Shown piece after piece: positions 1 to 7,509 of a stretch of DNA of 18,243 nt; position 1 is the first letter of the stretch, and each line of letters opens with the position of its first letter. The notes below the pieces were generated by a model. It did not search any database. It was given only the letters and a program-made list of their open reading frames with translations, and was not told where the DNA came from. The stretch is taken from the NCBI GenBank assembly GCA_003155465.1, contig PMCR01000500.1, forward strand, positions 1 through 18,243, in the 5' to 3' direction. This DNA comes from Myxococcales bacterium (GTDB lineage: Bacteria > Myxococcota > Polyangia > Fen-1088). A program made the position numbers and the translations under genes.

Positions 1-172
1 CGCTCTACTGCGCAACTTCGGCTAGTTTTTCGCGGGATTTGGCGTCAATTGCGCGTCCCGCGCATGATTTGCACAAAATAATCGCGCAGTTGATGCAGAG
101 AAATAGCTGCAACTAGCCTTCGAAATGGCAACACTTGAGAGGACCGTATCCCTGGCACTTCGGAGGTCCTCG
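1..172. promoter_or_regulatory. Upstream region of the first beta-helix gene
   Basis: No gene is supported here. The stretch is noticeably more AT-rich than the rest of the window, notably around 66-85, as expected of a promoter and leader. It contains an 8-bp perfect inverted repeat (GGCTAGTT at 19-26, AACTAGCC at 111-118) separated by 84 bp. It ends with the ribosome binding site of the first gene. I could not assign -35/-10 boxes with any confidence. Confidence 0.35.
162..166 (+). promoter_or_regulatory. Ribosome binding site GGAGG that sets the start at 173
   Basis: GGAGG lies 6 nt before ATG 173. The open frame extends upstream to an ATG at 125, but that start has no Shine-Dalgarno sequence and would put a charged 16-residue extension in front of the lipoprotein signal. 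The site therefore favours 173. Confidence 0.75.
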
Positions 173-1963
173 ATGTGCATCCCCCACGCCTGGAGAATGC
201 TGTTGTCTGCCATTGTCGTGCTTTCGCTCGCCGCCTGCTCACCCGAGGGCGTTATGGTGGGCAGTCCGGTTCAGTCAGGCACGACTCCGGACGCATCGCC
301 TCCTCTTCCCGGCGTTAACCTGGATGGCGGTTATCAGCCATCGGTGCTGCCGGACGCGGCCAGGGGTGCGCTGCCAGCCCTGCCTGACGCGGCTCCAGCG
401 TCCCCGATCGCGTACCCAGTCGCGCCGCCCATCAAGGCCGATGCTGCGCCGGTCACGACCTTACCTCGGGCGGATGCCGGCGCAACGAGAAGGGATACGG
501 CTACGCCGCCATCAACCGCTGCCGACAGCGAGGTTGAACCCACGCCTCCGCCAACTCCCCCACCCGCGTCGATCGACTGTACCCCCGGCAGTGCCCGAAC
601 TTTTGACGTGGGGCCAAGCCAGGCCTACGCCAGGATCGGCGATGTCCCCTGGTACGACTTGGGTCCCGGCGACACAGTGCGTGTCTTCTGGCGCGCCGAT
701 CCCTACCGCGAGAAGATCCTCATCTCCAACCGTGGCACCGCGGCTCAGCCGATTCGCCTCTGTGGTGTCGCCGGTCCCAAGGGCGAGTTGCCAGTTCTCA
801 GCGGTCAGAACGCCACCAGCGGCCCCAACCTTCACTTCATCAACTACCCGGCAATTCAGGACGAGGCACTCATTCTCATCAATCGTGATTCCGGCGATTC
901 CTACTATTCGCGGCCCGGCTACATCGTGATCGAGGGTTTGGCGGTACGAAGCGCGTGCCTCGGCTATAGCTATACCGCTACTGACGGCACCGTCCGCAAG
1001 TACATTGGTGGCTCCTCTTCTATCGCCATCGTTGGGGCGGACAACGTCACGATTCGCAATTGCGAACTTTCCGACTCCGGCATGGGTCTGTTCACTCTGT
1101 CGAAGTCGGAGACCGAAGCCACCCTGGTGCGCGACATCCTGGTCGAAGGGTGTCAGATCTTCGGCAACGGAGTCGCGGGCGAGTGGCTGGAACACAACGT
1201 GTACATGCAAGCCCTGGGCGTGACGGTACAGTACAACCGCTTTGGCCGTCTGCGGGACGGCTCCCCGGGTGCGAACCTGAAGGACCGCTCTGCCGGGACG
1301 GTGATCCGTTACAACTACATTGAAGGCACAGTGAGGCTGTTGGACTTGGTCGATGCGCAGGAGCACGCGGTAGCTGCCCTGGCGGATCCGCGCTATCGAC
1401 AAACGTTCGTCTACGGAAATGTGCTGATCAGTGGGCCCACTGATGCCAGTGCACTGGTTCACTACGGCGGCGACACGGTGGGCCTCGAGCAGAACTTCCG
1501 CAAGGGCACTCTGTATTTCTACAACAACACAGTCATCGAGTCGGCCAACAGCAGCGACTACTGGAATACCACCCTGGTCAATGCCGACACCAACGACGAG
1601 CATGTCGACATTCGCAACAACGTCATCTGGAGCAAAGGGACGACAAACTTCCACCTGCTGGGCTCGGCCGGACAGGCGGTGGTGGGCCCCAACTGGATCT
1701 CCAGCGGCTATTTTCCTGCGCTCGATAGCTCGAAGGCGACTGTGACCGTGGGGACAGGCGTGGTCACGGGCAAGGATCCCATGCTTGACCCAACCACGTT
1801 CGCTCCATTGGCCGGCTCACCCGTAGTCGACAGGGCAGTGGCCTTGGCTAGTCCGGCGGCGACGTATCCCTGCAGCTACGAGTACTCGGGCGCCGCCGGC
1901 GGGGTGTGCCGCGACACCCGAGGGGCAGCTCCCGACTTCGGAGCCTTCGAGTCCGGGCCGTAG
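173..1963 (+). CDS. Parallel beta-helix (pectate-lyase-like fold) lipoprotein, paralogue 1
   Basis: The product is 596 aa. Residues 1-22 form a lipoprotein signal peptide (hydrophobic MLLSAIVVLSL, then lipobox LAAC with C22), so the protein is expected to be lipid-anchored. Residues 23 to about 135 are a low-complexity Pro/Ala/Asp linker rich in PDA and ending in TPPPTPPP, typical of surface lipoproteins in Myxococcota. From C136 to the end it looks like a right-handed beta helix: many short Asn- and Val/Ile-rich rungs such as NVTIRNCELS, GTVIRYNYIEG and HVDIRNNVIW. It ends in a PDFGAFE-type tail common in secreted beta-helix proteins. The closest relative visible is the next gene, about half identical over the helix by eye. 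Such folds include polysaccharide lyases, hydrolases and epimerases. The sugar-assembly genes nearby make a polysaccharide-binding or -cleaving role plausible, but I see no diagnostic catalytic motif and assign no substrate. Confidence 0.8.
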   Translation: MCIPHAWRMLLSAIVVLSLAACSPEGVMVGSPVQSGTTPDASPPLPGVNLDGGYQPSVLPDAARGALPALPDAAPASPIAYPVAPPIKADAAPVTTLPRADAGATRRDTATPPSTAADSEVEPTPPPTPPPASIDCTPGSARTFDVGPSQAYARIGDVPWYDLGPGDTVRVFWRADPYREKILISNRGTAAQPIRLCGVAGPKGELPVLSGQNATSGPNLHFINYPAIQDEALILINRDSGDSYYSRPGYIVIEGLAVRSACLGYSYTATDGTVRKYIGGSSSIAIVGADNVTIRNCELSDSGMGLFTLSKSETEATLVRDILVEGCQIFGNGVAGEWLEHNVYMQALGVTVQYNRFGRLRDGSPGANLKDRSAGTVIRYNYIEGTVRLLDLVDAQEHAVAALADPRYRQTFVYGNVLISGPTDASALVHYGGDTVGLEQNFRKGTLYFYNNTVIESANSSDYWNTTLVNADTNDEHVDIRNNVIWSKGTTNFHLLGSAGQAVVGPNWISSGYFPALDSSKATVTVGTGVVTGKDPMLDPTTFAPLAGSPVVDRAVALASPAATYPCSYEYSGAAGGVCRDTRGAAPDFGAFESGP

Positions 1964-2018
1964 CGAATCAGACCATCGAGCGTTTGCAATCACACTTCGC
2001 GCGATCCAACCTTGCGCC

Positions 2019-3506
2019 ATGCCATGTGCGCGGCTGGCGGGCGTTCTCTCGGCGGCGGTTTTCCTCGCCAGCTGCGCGATAGCCGCGCACGCGGCCACGA
2101 TGGCCTCCGCAGATGCTGGTTGTCCGGCTGGCCGGGGCCGCACCTACGAGGTCGGGACGCAGCCTGGCCTGCAACGGCTGGCCGATGTGCCGTGGAATTC
2201 CCTGGGCCCGGGTGATCGCGTTCTTGTGCATTGGCGCCCCGAGCCCTATCGCGAACAGGTCCTGGTCTCGGCCCGGGGCACGGCAGAGCAGCCGGTTCGC
2301 ATTTGCGGCGTTCCTGGGCCACAGGGCCAGCTTCCGGTGCTCACCGGCCAGGATGCCCGTACGGTGCGGGCGCTGGGATTCCCCTACCCGCCGACACAGG
2401 AACGCGGGGTCGTGGTGGTGAGCTTGCGCGAGGGCCAACTTTGGGGTTTCAAGCCCAGTCATGTGGTGCTGGAAGGACTCGAGCTGCGGGGTGCCCATCC
2501 GAGGAATTCCTTCACTGACCAGGATGGAAAGAGCCATCGCTTCTCCACCAGTGCCGCCGCACTTTTTGTCGAGCGGGGCGAGCACATTGTCATCCGACAC
2601 TGCACGCTGACCGATTCGGCCAACGGTCTTTTCGTCGCCTCCGGGGATTCGGAAGAGACCGTGTCGCGTGACATATTGGCCGAGGCAAATCACATCTACG
2701 GCAACGGGGTCGCGAGTTCTTTCTATCAACACAATGCCTACACCGAGGCGGTTGGGATGGTGTATCAACAGAATCGCTTTGGGCCTCTGCGCCCTGGCGC
2801 AGGTGGCAACGCGCTCAAGGATCGCTCCGCCGGCACGGTGATTCGCTACAACTGGATCGAGGGCGGCGCCCATCTGCTCGATCTGGTGGAACCCGAGGAG
2901 AGCACGAAGATCACCGGAGGGGATGCGCATTTCCGGCGAACCTATGTCTACGGCAATGTTCTTCTCGACGGGCCGCTTGACGGCTCTGTCGTCGTGCACT
3001 ATGGGGGCGACAACGGCAACCCGGCGCAGTACCGGAAGGGAACGCTCTATTTCTTCAACAACACCATCATTATTCGCGGCGAGGAAAGGAGTCGCTGGAA
3101 CACAGCCCTCTTCCGTCTTGAGACCAACGACGAGACGGCCGATGCGCGTAACAACATCGTGTTTCGTCAGGGCAGCACGCATCTCTTCTTGCTGGACGGT
3201 GTGGGCCGCCTGCGCCTCGGCCCCAATTGGGTGAGCGAGGGTTTCGGCCAACGGTTGCACCCCGAACCGGGCGTGGCCCCCATCACAGGCATCGATCGCA
3301 TTGTTGTGGGCCGCGCTAGTCCGTTTGCCAATTTGGACGGCGCCGACCTGCGCGTGCGGCCTCGCTCGGACGCCGCTCGCCCCGGCGACCTGCTCGTGCC
3401 CGAGGTGGCATCCGAGTACCTGCCTGTGCAGGTGTACATGCCTCACCAGAAGGTCAGACCGCTCCCGGCGGGGACGGCCCGCGCGGCCCTGGGCGCTCTC
3501 GAATAG
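2019..3506 (+). CDS. Parallel beta-helix exported protein, paralogue 2
   Basis: The product is 495 aa. It has an N-terminal export signal that can be read two ways: a lipobox LASC with C19, or a signal peptidase I site after AHA at residues 23-25. It lacks the long Pro/Ala linker of its upstream neighbour. The body aligns with that neighbour almost throughout: DVPW followed by LGPGD, RGTAEQPVRICGV, NGVAS, LKDRSAGTVIRYN, HYGGD, RKGTLYFFNNT and GPNW all have counterparts in the same order. This shows a tandem gene duplication followed by divergence. The start is ATG 2019, 55 nt after the previous stop. No good Shine-Dalgarno sequence precedes it, so expression may depend on the upstream gene. 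The C-terminus diverges, ending in AALGALE instead of DFGAFE. As with paralogue 1, the fold is clear but the enzymatic activity and substrate are not. Confidence 0.8.
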   Translation: MPCARLAGVLSAAVFLASCAIAAHAATMASADAGCPAGRGRTYEVGTQPGLQRLADVPWNSLGPGDRVLVHWRPEPYREQVLVSARGTAEQPVRICGVPGPQGQLPVLTGQDARTVRALGFPYPPTQERGVVVVSLREGQLWGFKPSHVVLEGLELRGAHPRNSFTDQDGKSHRFSTSAAALFVERGEHIVIRHCTLTDSANGLFVASGDSEETVSRDILAEANHIYGNGVASSFYQHNAYTEAVGMVYQQNRFGPLRPGAGGNALKDRSAGTVIRYNWIEGGAHLLDLVEPEESTKITGGDAHFRRTYVYGNVLLDGPLDGSVVVHYGGDNGNPAQYRKGTLYFFNNTIIIRGEERSRWNTALFRLETNDETADARNNIVFRQGSTHLFLLDGVGRLRLGPNWVSEGFGQRLHPEPGVAPITGIDRIVVGRASPFANLDGADLRVRPRSDAARPGDLLVPEVASEYLPVQVYMPHQKVRPLPAGTARAALGALE

Positions 3507-3522
3507 GGAGGCGCGCTCGCAT

Positions 3523-3556
3523 CCTCACGGATTGGCGATGCCGCCACGCCGTGAGG
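3523..3556. terminator. Two-tier hairpin between convergent genes
   Basis: CCTCACGG (3523-3530) pairs perfectly with CCGTGAGG (3549-3556). Inside it a second stem, TGGCG (3533-3537) with CGCCA (3542-3546), closes an ATGC loop. It lies in the 65-bp gap between the stop of the second beta-helix gene (+) and the stop of the glycosyltransferase (-), where a bidirectional terminator is expected. No U-tract follows on either strand, so Rho-independent termination is not assured. Confidence 0.5.
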
Positions 3557-3571
3557 GCAAGGAGGGCCAGC

Positions 3572-4888
3572 TCACCCGCGAGCCCAGACCATGGCACGGC
3601 GAAAGACCTCGGCGAACTCGCCGGCCAGGGCCTTTCGGTCGTAGCGCTCGATGCCGATGGGCGGAGCCTGCGCCGGCAAGCGGCCCGCGCGAAAATCCGC
3701 GAGCAGGCGCGCGAGGTATTCTGCGATGCGCGCCTCGTCGCGAGGAGGCAGGAGGTCTCCCAGATGGGTGGCGCGCACCAGCTCGGCCAGGGCTCCCTCA
3801 GGCGCCAGAGTCAGGCAGGGCCGGCCTAGCGCCATCAGTTCGAAGATCTTGGCCGGGTAGATGTGCTGGGCGCCTGGCGTGTCATCGAGCAGACAAAGGA
3901 GAAGATGGCTGGCCGCCACCTCTTTCATCATGACGTCGTGAGGCAGATACCCGACCCGTTCTACGCCCAGCGCCTCGGTGCCTTGGAAGCAGGGCAACTC
4001 GGTCTCGACGATGCGACCCAGGAAACGCAAACGCAGCAGACAGGCCAGATCGGGTGACTCTGCGTGCAGCCGCCGAACCGCGCCGAGCAAACCTACTGGG
4101 CTAGTCAAGCGGAAGATGGTTCCCGCGTAGGTGACCACCAGGCGGTCGCCGGTCGGCGTGGGAAGGGCTGCGGGAAGGTCCTCGCGGTCATAGCCATTCG
4201 GAATTGCGAACACGCGCTCGGGTGGCAGGAAAGGGAAGCGTGCCAATAGGTTTTGGCGAAAGGCCTCGGTGGCCGTGGTCACCGCATGCGCGAAGCGAAG
4301 CAGCCTGCCTTCCAGAACCTCGCCCACCACGCGGGGCAGGCCGCCTGCCACCATTTCATACGCCTGGCGCAGGGTGCTCCATTCGTCGCGATAGTCGAGC
4401 ACGACTGCGGTGCCGCGAGCCAGACGGGCCAAGGGGGCCAGCAGGAATTGGGAAAACGGCGGGGCCGTGATGAACACGACGTCGGGCTTTTCTGCGCCCG
4501 CCAGACGCCGAGCCAGCGCGAATTGGGCGCCCGGCTGCCAGAGTATCTGTGGATCAGGAAGCAGCAGTTGTCGCGCCCCGGACGTCACCCCGTGTATGGC
4601 GCGCGCCCGCCAGGAGCCTCCCTTCCCGCCGGAGGTCTTCCACGTCTGCGATTTGATGCCATAACCCGGCTCTAGTGTTCGCGCCCGCAGCAGCGGCATG
4701 TCCGCCGGAATGTCGCGCAAGAGTGATTCGTCGCGCAAAGGGACGGAGGGGTTCCGCGCGGTCAACACCGCCGGAGAAACCCCATGGGCCGACAGGTACT
4801 TGGCCAGCTTGAGCACGCGGTGGACACCGGCGCCCCCAGTTGGAGGAAAAGTGTAGGAAACCAGAAGTGCTTTTGGGGAAGAGTGCAT
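3572..4888 (-). CDS. GT4-type (GT-B fold) glycosyltransferase
   Basis: The product is 438 aa, a normal length for a GT-B retaining glycosyltransferase. The N-terminal half shows the family's acceptor-side start: a beta strand, then PPTGGAGVHR at residues 15-24, followed by LAKYL. Further on are LDYRDEW, then IPNGYD and YAGTIF at the entry to the C-terminal nucleotide-sugar domain. The donor-binding motif is YPAKIFELMALGRP from residue 344, with E350 as the first acidic residue of the EX7E-like element. No signal peptide or membrane segment is seen, so it should act at the cytoplasmic face, adding a sugar from a nucleotide-sugar donor to a lipid-linked repeat unit. Donor and acceptor cannot be predicted. 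The gene is divergent from the acetyltransferase gene and converges on the beta-helix pair. Its start is ATG 4886-4888 on the complement, and no strong ribosome binding site is visible. Confidence 0.85.
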   Translation of the reverse strand: MHSSPKALLVSYTFPPTGGAGVHRVLKLAKYLSAHGVSPAVLTARNPSVPLRDESLLRDIPADMPLLRARTLEPGYGIKSQTWKTSGGKGGSWRARAIHGVTSGARQLLLPDPQILWQPGAQFALARRLAGAEKPDVVFITAPPFSQFLLAPLARLARGTAVVLDYRDEWSTLRQAYEMVAGGLPRVVGEVLEGRLLRFAHAVTTATEAFRQNLLARFPFLPPERVFAIPNGYDREDLPAALPTPTGDRLVVTYAGTIFRLTSPVGLLGAVRRLHAESPDLACLLRLRFLGRIVETELPCFQGTEALGVERVGYLPHDVMMKEVAASHLLLCLLDDTPGAQHIYPAKIFELMALGRPCLTLAPEGALAELVRATHLGDLLPPRDEARIAEYLARLLADFRAGRLPAQAPPIGIERYDRKALAGEFAEVFRRAMVWARG

Positions 4889-4936
4889 CTTATTGAGTAC
4901 CTATGAAGAAGAACCGAGCGCTGCGGCAGAAAACGG

Positions 4937-4941
4937 AAGGA
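4937..4941 (+). promoter_or_regulatory. Ribosome binding site AAGGA for the acetyltransferase
   Basis: AAGGA precedes two consecutive ATG codons at 4944 and 4947. The spacing of 5 nt to 4947 is better than 2 nt to 4944. The frame is open back to a TTG at 4893, but that start has no Shine-Dalgarno sequence and lies only 4 bp from the divergent glycosyltransferase start. Confidence 0.5.
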
Positions 4942-4946
4942 CAATG

Positions 4947-5543
4947 ATGACGAGTCTCTTGACTTTGATGGCGAGAGCCGGGGGATTGATGCAGACATTG
5001 CGCGAGGACATTCGCGCCAAAGCGCGATGGAACTATCAGGGCGAGGGCTCCCGGGAGATGCTCAGGGCGTTGTTCAGCGACGGAACACTGGCGGTCATCC
5101 TGTATCGGCTCATGCAGGCGTCTCACGACGCGGGGCTGGCGCCCGCAGAGATGCTGTTCAACAAGATGAACGCCGTATTCGGCCAGTGCATCATCGGTCG
5201 CGGCGCGGCATTCGGCCCGGGCCTGGTGCTCATCCACTCCCAAGGCGTCGTGATCAACGGCGCGGTTCATGCGGGCCGGAACGTGCACATCGAACATCAG
5301 GTGACAATTGGTGCCGAGAAGGGCAAGAGCCCCACTCTGGGCAACAACGTCTTCATCGGCTGCGGGGCCAAGATCGTTGGTTCGGTAACCGTCGGTGATG
5401 GTGCGCGCATCGGTGCGAATGCGGTGGTTGTGCATGACGTGACTGCCGACAGTACGGTGGTAGGCGTTCCTGCGAAACCGGTGGAGCGCAGATGCAAGCC
5501 GGGCCACACAGCAGTGGGCGAGAAGACCACCCCAACTGCCTAG
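4947..5543 (+). CDS. Hexapeptide-repeat acyltransferase (serine acetyltransferase-like)
   Basis: The product is 198 aa. The N-terminal third is helical and includes LREDIRAKARWNYQGEG, resembling the truncated helical part of CysE-like proteins found in exopolysaccharide loci. From about residue 70 it is a left-handed beta helix with imperfect hexapeptide repeats: IIGRGAAFGPGL, VINGAVHAGRNVHI, PTLGNNVFIGCGAKIVGSVTVGDGARIGANAVV. It finishes with VVGVPAKPV, the usual end of this fold. The HSQG histidine in LVLIHSQGVVING sits where CysE has its catalytic His (LDHATG). These enzymes transfer an acetyl group from acetyl-CoA. Serine O-acetyltransferase is the default family label, but beside a glycosyltransferase and copolymerases, O-acetylation of a sugar intermediate is at least as likely. 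ATG 4944 is an alternative start one codon upstream. Confidence 0.82.
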   Translation: MTSLLTLMARAGGLMQTLREDIRAKARWNYQGEGSREMLRALFSDGTLAVILYRLMQASHDAGLAPAEMLFNKMNAVFGQCIIGRGAAFGPGLVLIHSQGVVINGAVHAGRNVHIEHQVTIGAEKGKSPTLGNNVFIGCGAKIVGSVTVGDGARIGANAVVVHDVTADSTVVGVPAKPVERRCKPGHTAVGEKTTPTA

Positions 5544-5565
5544 CGCTCATGGCAACAACTGGGCT

Positions 5566-5581
5566 GCGGCCGCAAGGCCGC
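5566..5581 (+). terminator. GC hairpin with a GCAA tetraloop after the acetyltransferase
   Basis: GCGGCC (5566-5571), GCAA loop, GGCCGC (5576-5581): a perfect 6-bp all-GC stem closed by a GNRA loop, 22 nt after the acetyltransferase stop. It is followed by TCTTCAATA, which is only weakly U-rich. It probably terminates or attenuates transcription before the partner-switch and copolymerase operon. Confidence 0.5.
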
Positions 5582-5693
5582 TCTTCAATAGGGGATGGCG
5601 GTTCCGCTGTACTCGTTACCGGCTGGCACGTGGAAAAATTACTGCAGACGCAAGCCCGTCATGCAGGTTGTCAGGGGTCACGTGCGTGGTAAC

Positions 5694-6197
5694 ATGACCA
5701 TCGTGGCCCCCGGCGAAAATGTCTGCGTTGAGGCGCCGGGCGAAATTGCCTATCGCTACGTCATCCTCCGCGCTGTCGCTGCCGTCTGCAAGGTCGCTAT
5801 CACGCGTGTGTGCGGCCGGCGCGTTCCCGCCGATGGGTTTACCCATCAGGTTGTATCCGCGGTCGGCGAAGCCTTCAATAACATCGCACTTCACTGTTAC
5901 CGCGATCGATCCCCGGACATCATACGGGTGCGTATGGCAATCGAAGCCAGTGTATTGCGTCTGACCATCGAGGACTACGGGGCCAGTTTTGATCCGCTCA
6001 CCGCCCGCGTGCCCGACTTGGACGCGCTTCCAGAGTCAGGGCTCGGCATCTTTATTATGCGGTCTTTGATGGATGAGGTGACCTACCAGCCGGGGCGGCC
6101 CAATGTGCTCAATTTGAGCAAGAGGATTCGAGAATGCCCAGCGGGGTTGCCCAAGGTTTCTGGCAAGAGGACGACACATGGACTTCTCAACGAGTAG
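5694..6197 (+). CDS. RsbW/SpoIIAB-like anti-sigma factor serine kinase (GHKL ATPase)
   Basis: The product is 167 aa from ATG 5694. The GHKL ATP-binding boxes are all recognisable: an N box with E59, N63 and H67 (EAFNNIALHCY), a G1 box IEDYGASFDP with D93 and G95, and a G2 box SGLGIFIMRSLMDEVTY starting at G115. The ending NVLNLSKRI is also typical. Known members phosphorylate a serine on a STAS antagonist and bind an alternative partner, usually a sigma factor. The next gene is exactly such a STAS protein and overlaps this one by 20 bp, which supports translational coupling. No sigma factor gene is present in the window, so the alternative partner is unknown. The start is uncertain: GTG 5682 has an AGGGG 4 nt upstream, and the frame is open back to 5595. 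A 25-residue tail follows the ATPase core. Confidence 0.85.
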   Translation: MTIVAPGENVCVEAPGEIAYRYVILRAVAAVCKVAITRVCGRRVPADGFTHQVVSAVGEAFNNIALHCYRDRSPDIIRVRMAIEASVLRLTIEDYGASFDPLTARVPDLDALPESGLGIFIMRSLMDEVTYQPGRPNVLNLSKRIRECPAGLPKVSGKRTTHGLLNE

Positions 6198-6477
6198 CGC
6201 GGATGGTGTGGTTACCCTTCGCATCGAGGGCGAGCTGGACGCAGTCACTATTCCCGATCTTCGCCCGTCCATCGACGCCCTGGTGGCGGAACGGCACCCG
6301 CGCATCGTCGTCGATCTGTCGGGTTTGCGGCTCATCGACAGCTCGGGTGTGGGCGCGGTGGTGTTCCTGTACAAGAGGGCCAAAGAGTACGGCGGCGTGG
6401 TGACCGTGCGGGGCTTGCGCGACCAGCCGTTGTCGATCTTCAAGCTTCTGCGCCTGGATCGGGTTCTGCTTGGGTGA
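6178..6477 (+). CDS. STAS-domain anti-sigma factor antagonist (RsbV/SpoIIAA-like)
   Basis: The product is 99 aa, the usual size for a single STAS domain. The pattern is complete: a hydrophobic strand VVTLRIEGELDA, the strand RIVVDLSGLRLID and the phosphorylation loop DSSGVGA (residues 54-60), followed by the helix VVFLYKRAKEYGG. By alignment with SpoIIAA and RsbV, Ser56 is the predicted target of the kinase encoded just upstream. AGAGGA at 6166-6171, 6 nt before ATG 6178, is a good ribosome binding site lying inside the kinase gene. The copolymerase gene starts 6 nt after this stop, so the protein is made in the same operon as polysaccharide assembly machinery. Unphosphorylated antagonists sequester the kinase and free its other partner, and a PP2C phosphatase reverses the phosphorylation. 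A candidate phosphatase is encoded at 12289-13974. Confidence 0.9.
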   Translation: MDFSTSSADGVVTLRIEGELDAVTIPDLRPSIDALVAERHPRIVVDLSGLRLIDSSGVGAVVFLYKRAKEYGGVVTVRGLRDQPLSIFKLLRLDRVLLG

Positions 6478-6483
6478 GGGCGT

Positions 6484-7509
6484 ATGGACTGGGTGGGTGA
6501 CGAACCGGCAGGTCGCGAGTGGGCCGTAGAGACGCTGCACCTTCTGTGTCGCGCCGGCCGGCGACCGCTTCTGACGCTGGCCGTGGCTCTTTTGGCCGCG
6601 TCGCTGCTGTTTGCCCTGCAACTGAGCCGGCCGCCGGCTTTTTCCGCGCGGGCAGAGCTGCTGCTGCGCGAGAATTCCTTGTTGACGGATCGGAGCCGAG
6701 TCTCGCGCGCGGACCTGCGCAGCTTCGTTGAGAACGTCGCCTTGACGTCGTCCAGCCTGATGGAAGTGATGGACCGACACGGACTCTTCCTTGCCGAGAC
6801 GGCGCGGAGTCCGGTGCTGGCACTGGCGGAGATGCGCAAGAGCATCGAGGTCGATGTTGTGCAGGACTACTTCGCGGGGGATCGTCTCGAGCGCACACCT
6901 TCGCGCTCGGCCCGTATCGCAATCACATTCAGGGCTGATGAGCCGGAGCTGGCCATGGTGGTGGTGCGTGACCTTGGCCTGCTGGTGACCCGGGCCGAGT
7001 TGGGGCGCCACGCCGAAAGGGCACGCCAGCGGGCGCGTTTTGCCGGCGCGGCGGCCATCGAGGCCCGCGTAGAAGCCGCTTCAACCCACGCCGAGATGGT
7101 GGCGATGGAGGTCGCTTCCCGGGCGGCACCCGCGAAGATTTCGGCTACGCAACAGGTGAGGGTGGTCTTTCTGCGGGCCTGGTTGACCCAGCTCGAACGC
7201 CGGCGTGGCGAGTTGGAACAGGAGCAGGCGCGGCTTGACTTGGCAGCAGCGGCAGAGGAGACGCAGGCGGGCACGCGCGTTCATCTGGCCAGCCTGCAAA
7301 GCGAGAGCGAGGAGCCGCACAACAACGGCATGTGGCTTCGGCGCAAGGCTGCGATTGCTGGGGCGGCTGGGCTGGCCCTGGCCATGCTTTTGGTTGGCGC
7401 CTTCGATCCGCGCCTGTACGATGCAGATGATGTTCGGCGGGCGGGCTGCCTGTCGCTGGGATACTTGCATGGCCCCCGGCAGCGGGCGCGGTTGGGAGGC
7501 GAGACGTGA
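6484..7509 (+). CDS. Wzz/Wzc-type polysaccharide copolymerase-like membrane protein 1
   Basis: The product is 341 aa with the topology of chain-length determinants. A short cytoplasmic N-terminus is followed by TM1 at about residues 29-47, a long exported Ala/Arg/Glu-rich region with coiled-coil character (about 160-280), and TM2 at about 289-307. After TM2 the segment DPRLYDADDVRRAGCLSLGYLHG (23 residues, centred on ADDVRR) resembles the linker that joins TM2 to the kinase domain in Wzc proteins, but the protein ends there without an ATPase. A separate ATPase is encoded two genes downstream. Sequence similarity to named Wzz proteins is weak, so the call rests on topology and context. The start ATG 6484 has GAGGG at 6476-6480. 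The stop overlaps the GTG start of the next gene by 4 nt. Expected role: controlling polymer length or transfer in the inner membrane. Confidence 0.72.
   Translation: MDWVGDEPAGREWAVETLHLLCRAGRRPLLTLAVALLAASLLFALQLSRPPAFSARAELLLRENSLLTDRSRVSRADLRSFVENVALTSSSLMEVMDRHGLFLAETARSPVLALAEMRKSIEVDVVQDYFAGDRLERTPSRSARIAITFRADEPELAMVVVRDLGLLVTRAELGRHAERARQRARFAGAAAIEARVEAASTHAEMVAMEVASRAAPAKISATQQVRVVFLRAWLTQLERRRGELEQEQARLDLAAAAEETQAGTRVHLASLQSESEEPHNNGMWLRRKAAIAGAAGLALAMLLVGAFDPRLYDADDVRRAGCLSLGYLHGPRQRARLGGET

Noticed and set aside
41..54. Possible sigma-54 promoter (TTGGCGTCAATTGCGC)
   Set aside because: The GG and GC elements do not have the required 10-nt spacing together with a TTGC box.
1968..3446. 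492-codon minus-strand open frame opposite the second beta-helix gene
   Set aside because: It is a high-GC shadow. The plus strand has a signal peptide and clear paralogy to the neighbouring gene. The 380-codon frame at 512-1654 (-) is rejected for the same reason.
5624..5645. Possible sigma-54 promoter starting with a perfect TGGCACG
   Set aside because: The -24-like half is good, but the next TGC is 17 nt after the GG, instead of 10, so there is no valid -12 element.
5595..5693. N-terminal extension of the kinase from ATG 5595
   Set aside because: The AGGGG directly touches that ATG with no spacing, and the extra 33 residues do not resemble the family. A start at 5694 or GTG 5682 fits better.
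5694..6477. Classical sigma-factor control cassette
   Set aside because: No sigma factor gene is found in any frame of this window, so the pair is described as a partner switch of unknown target instead.
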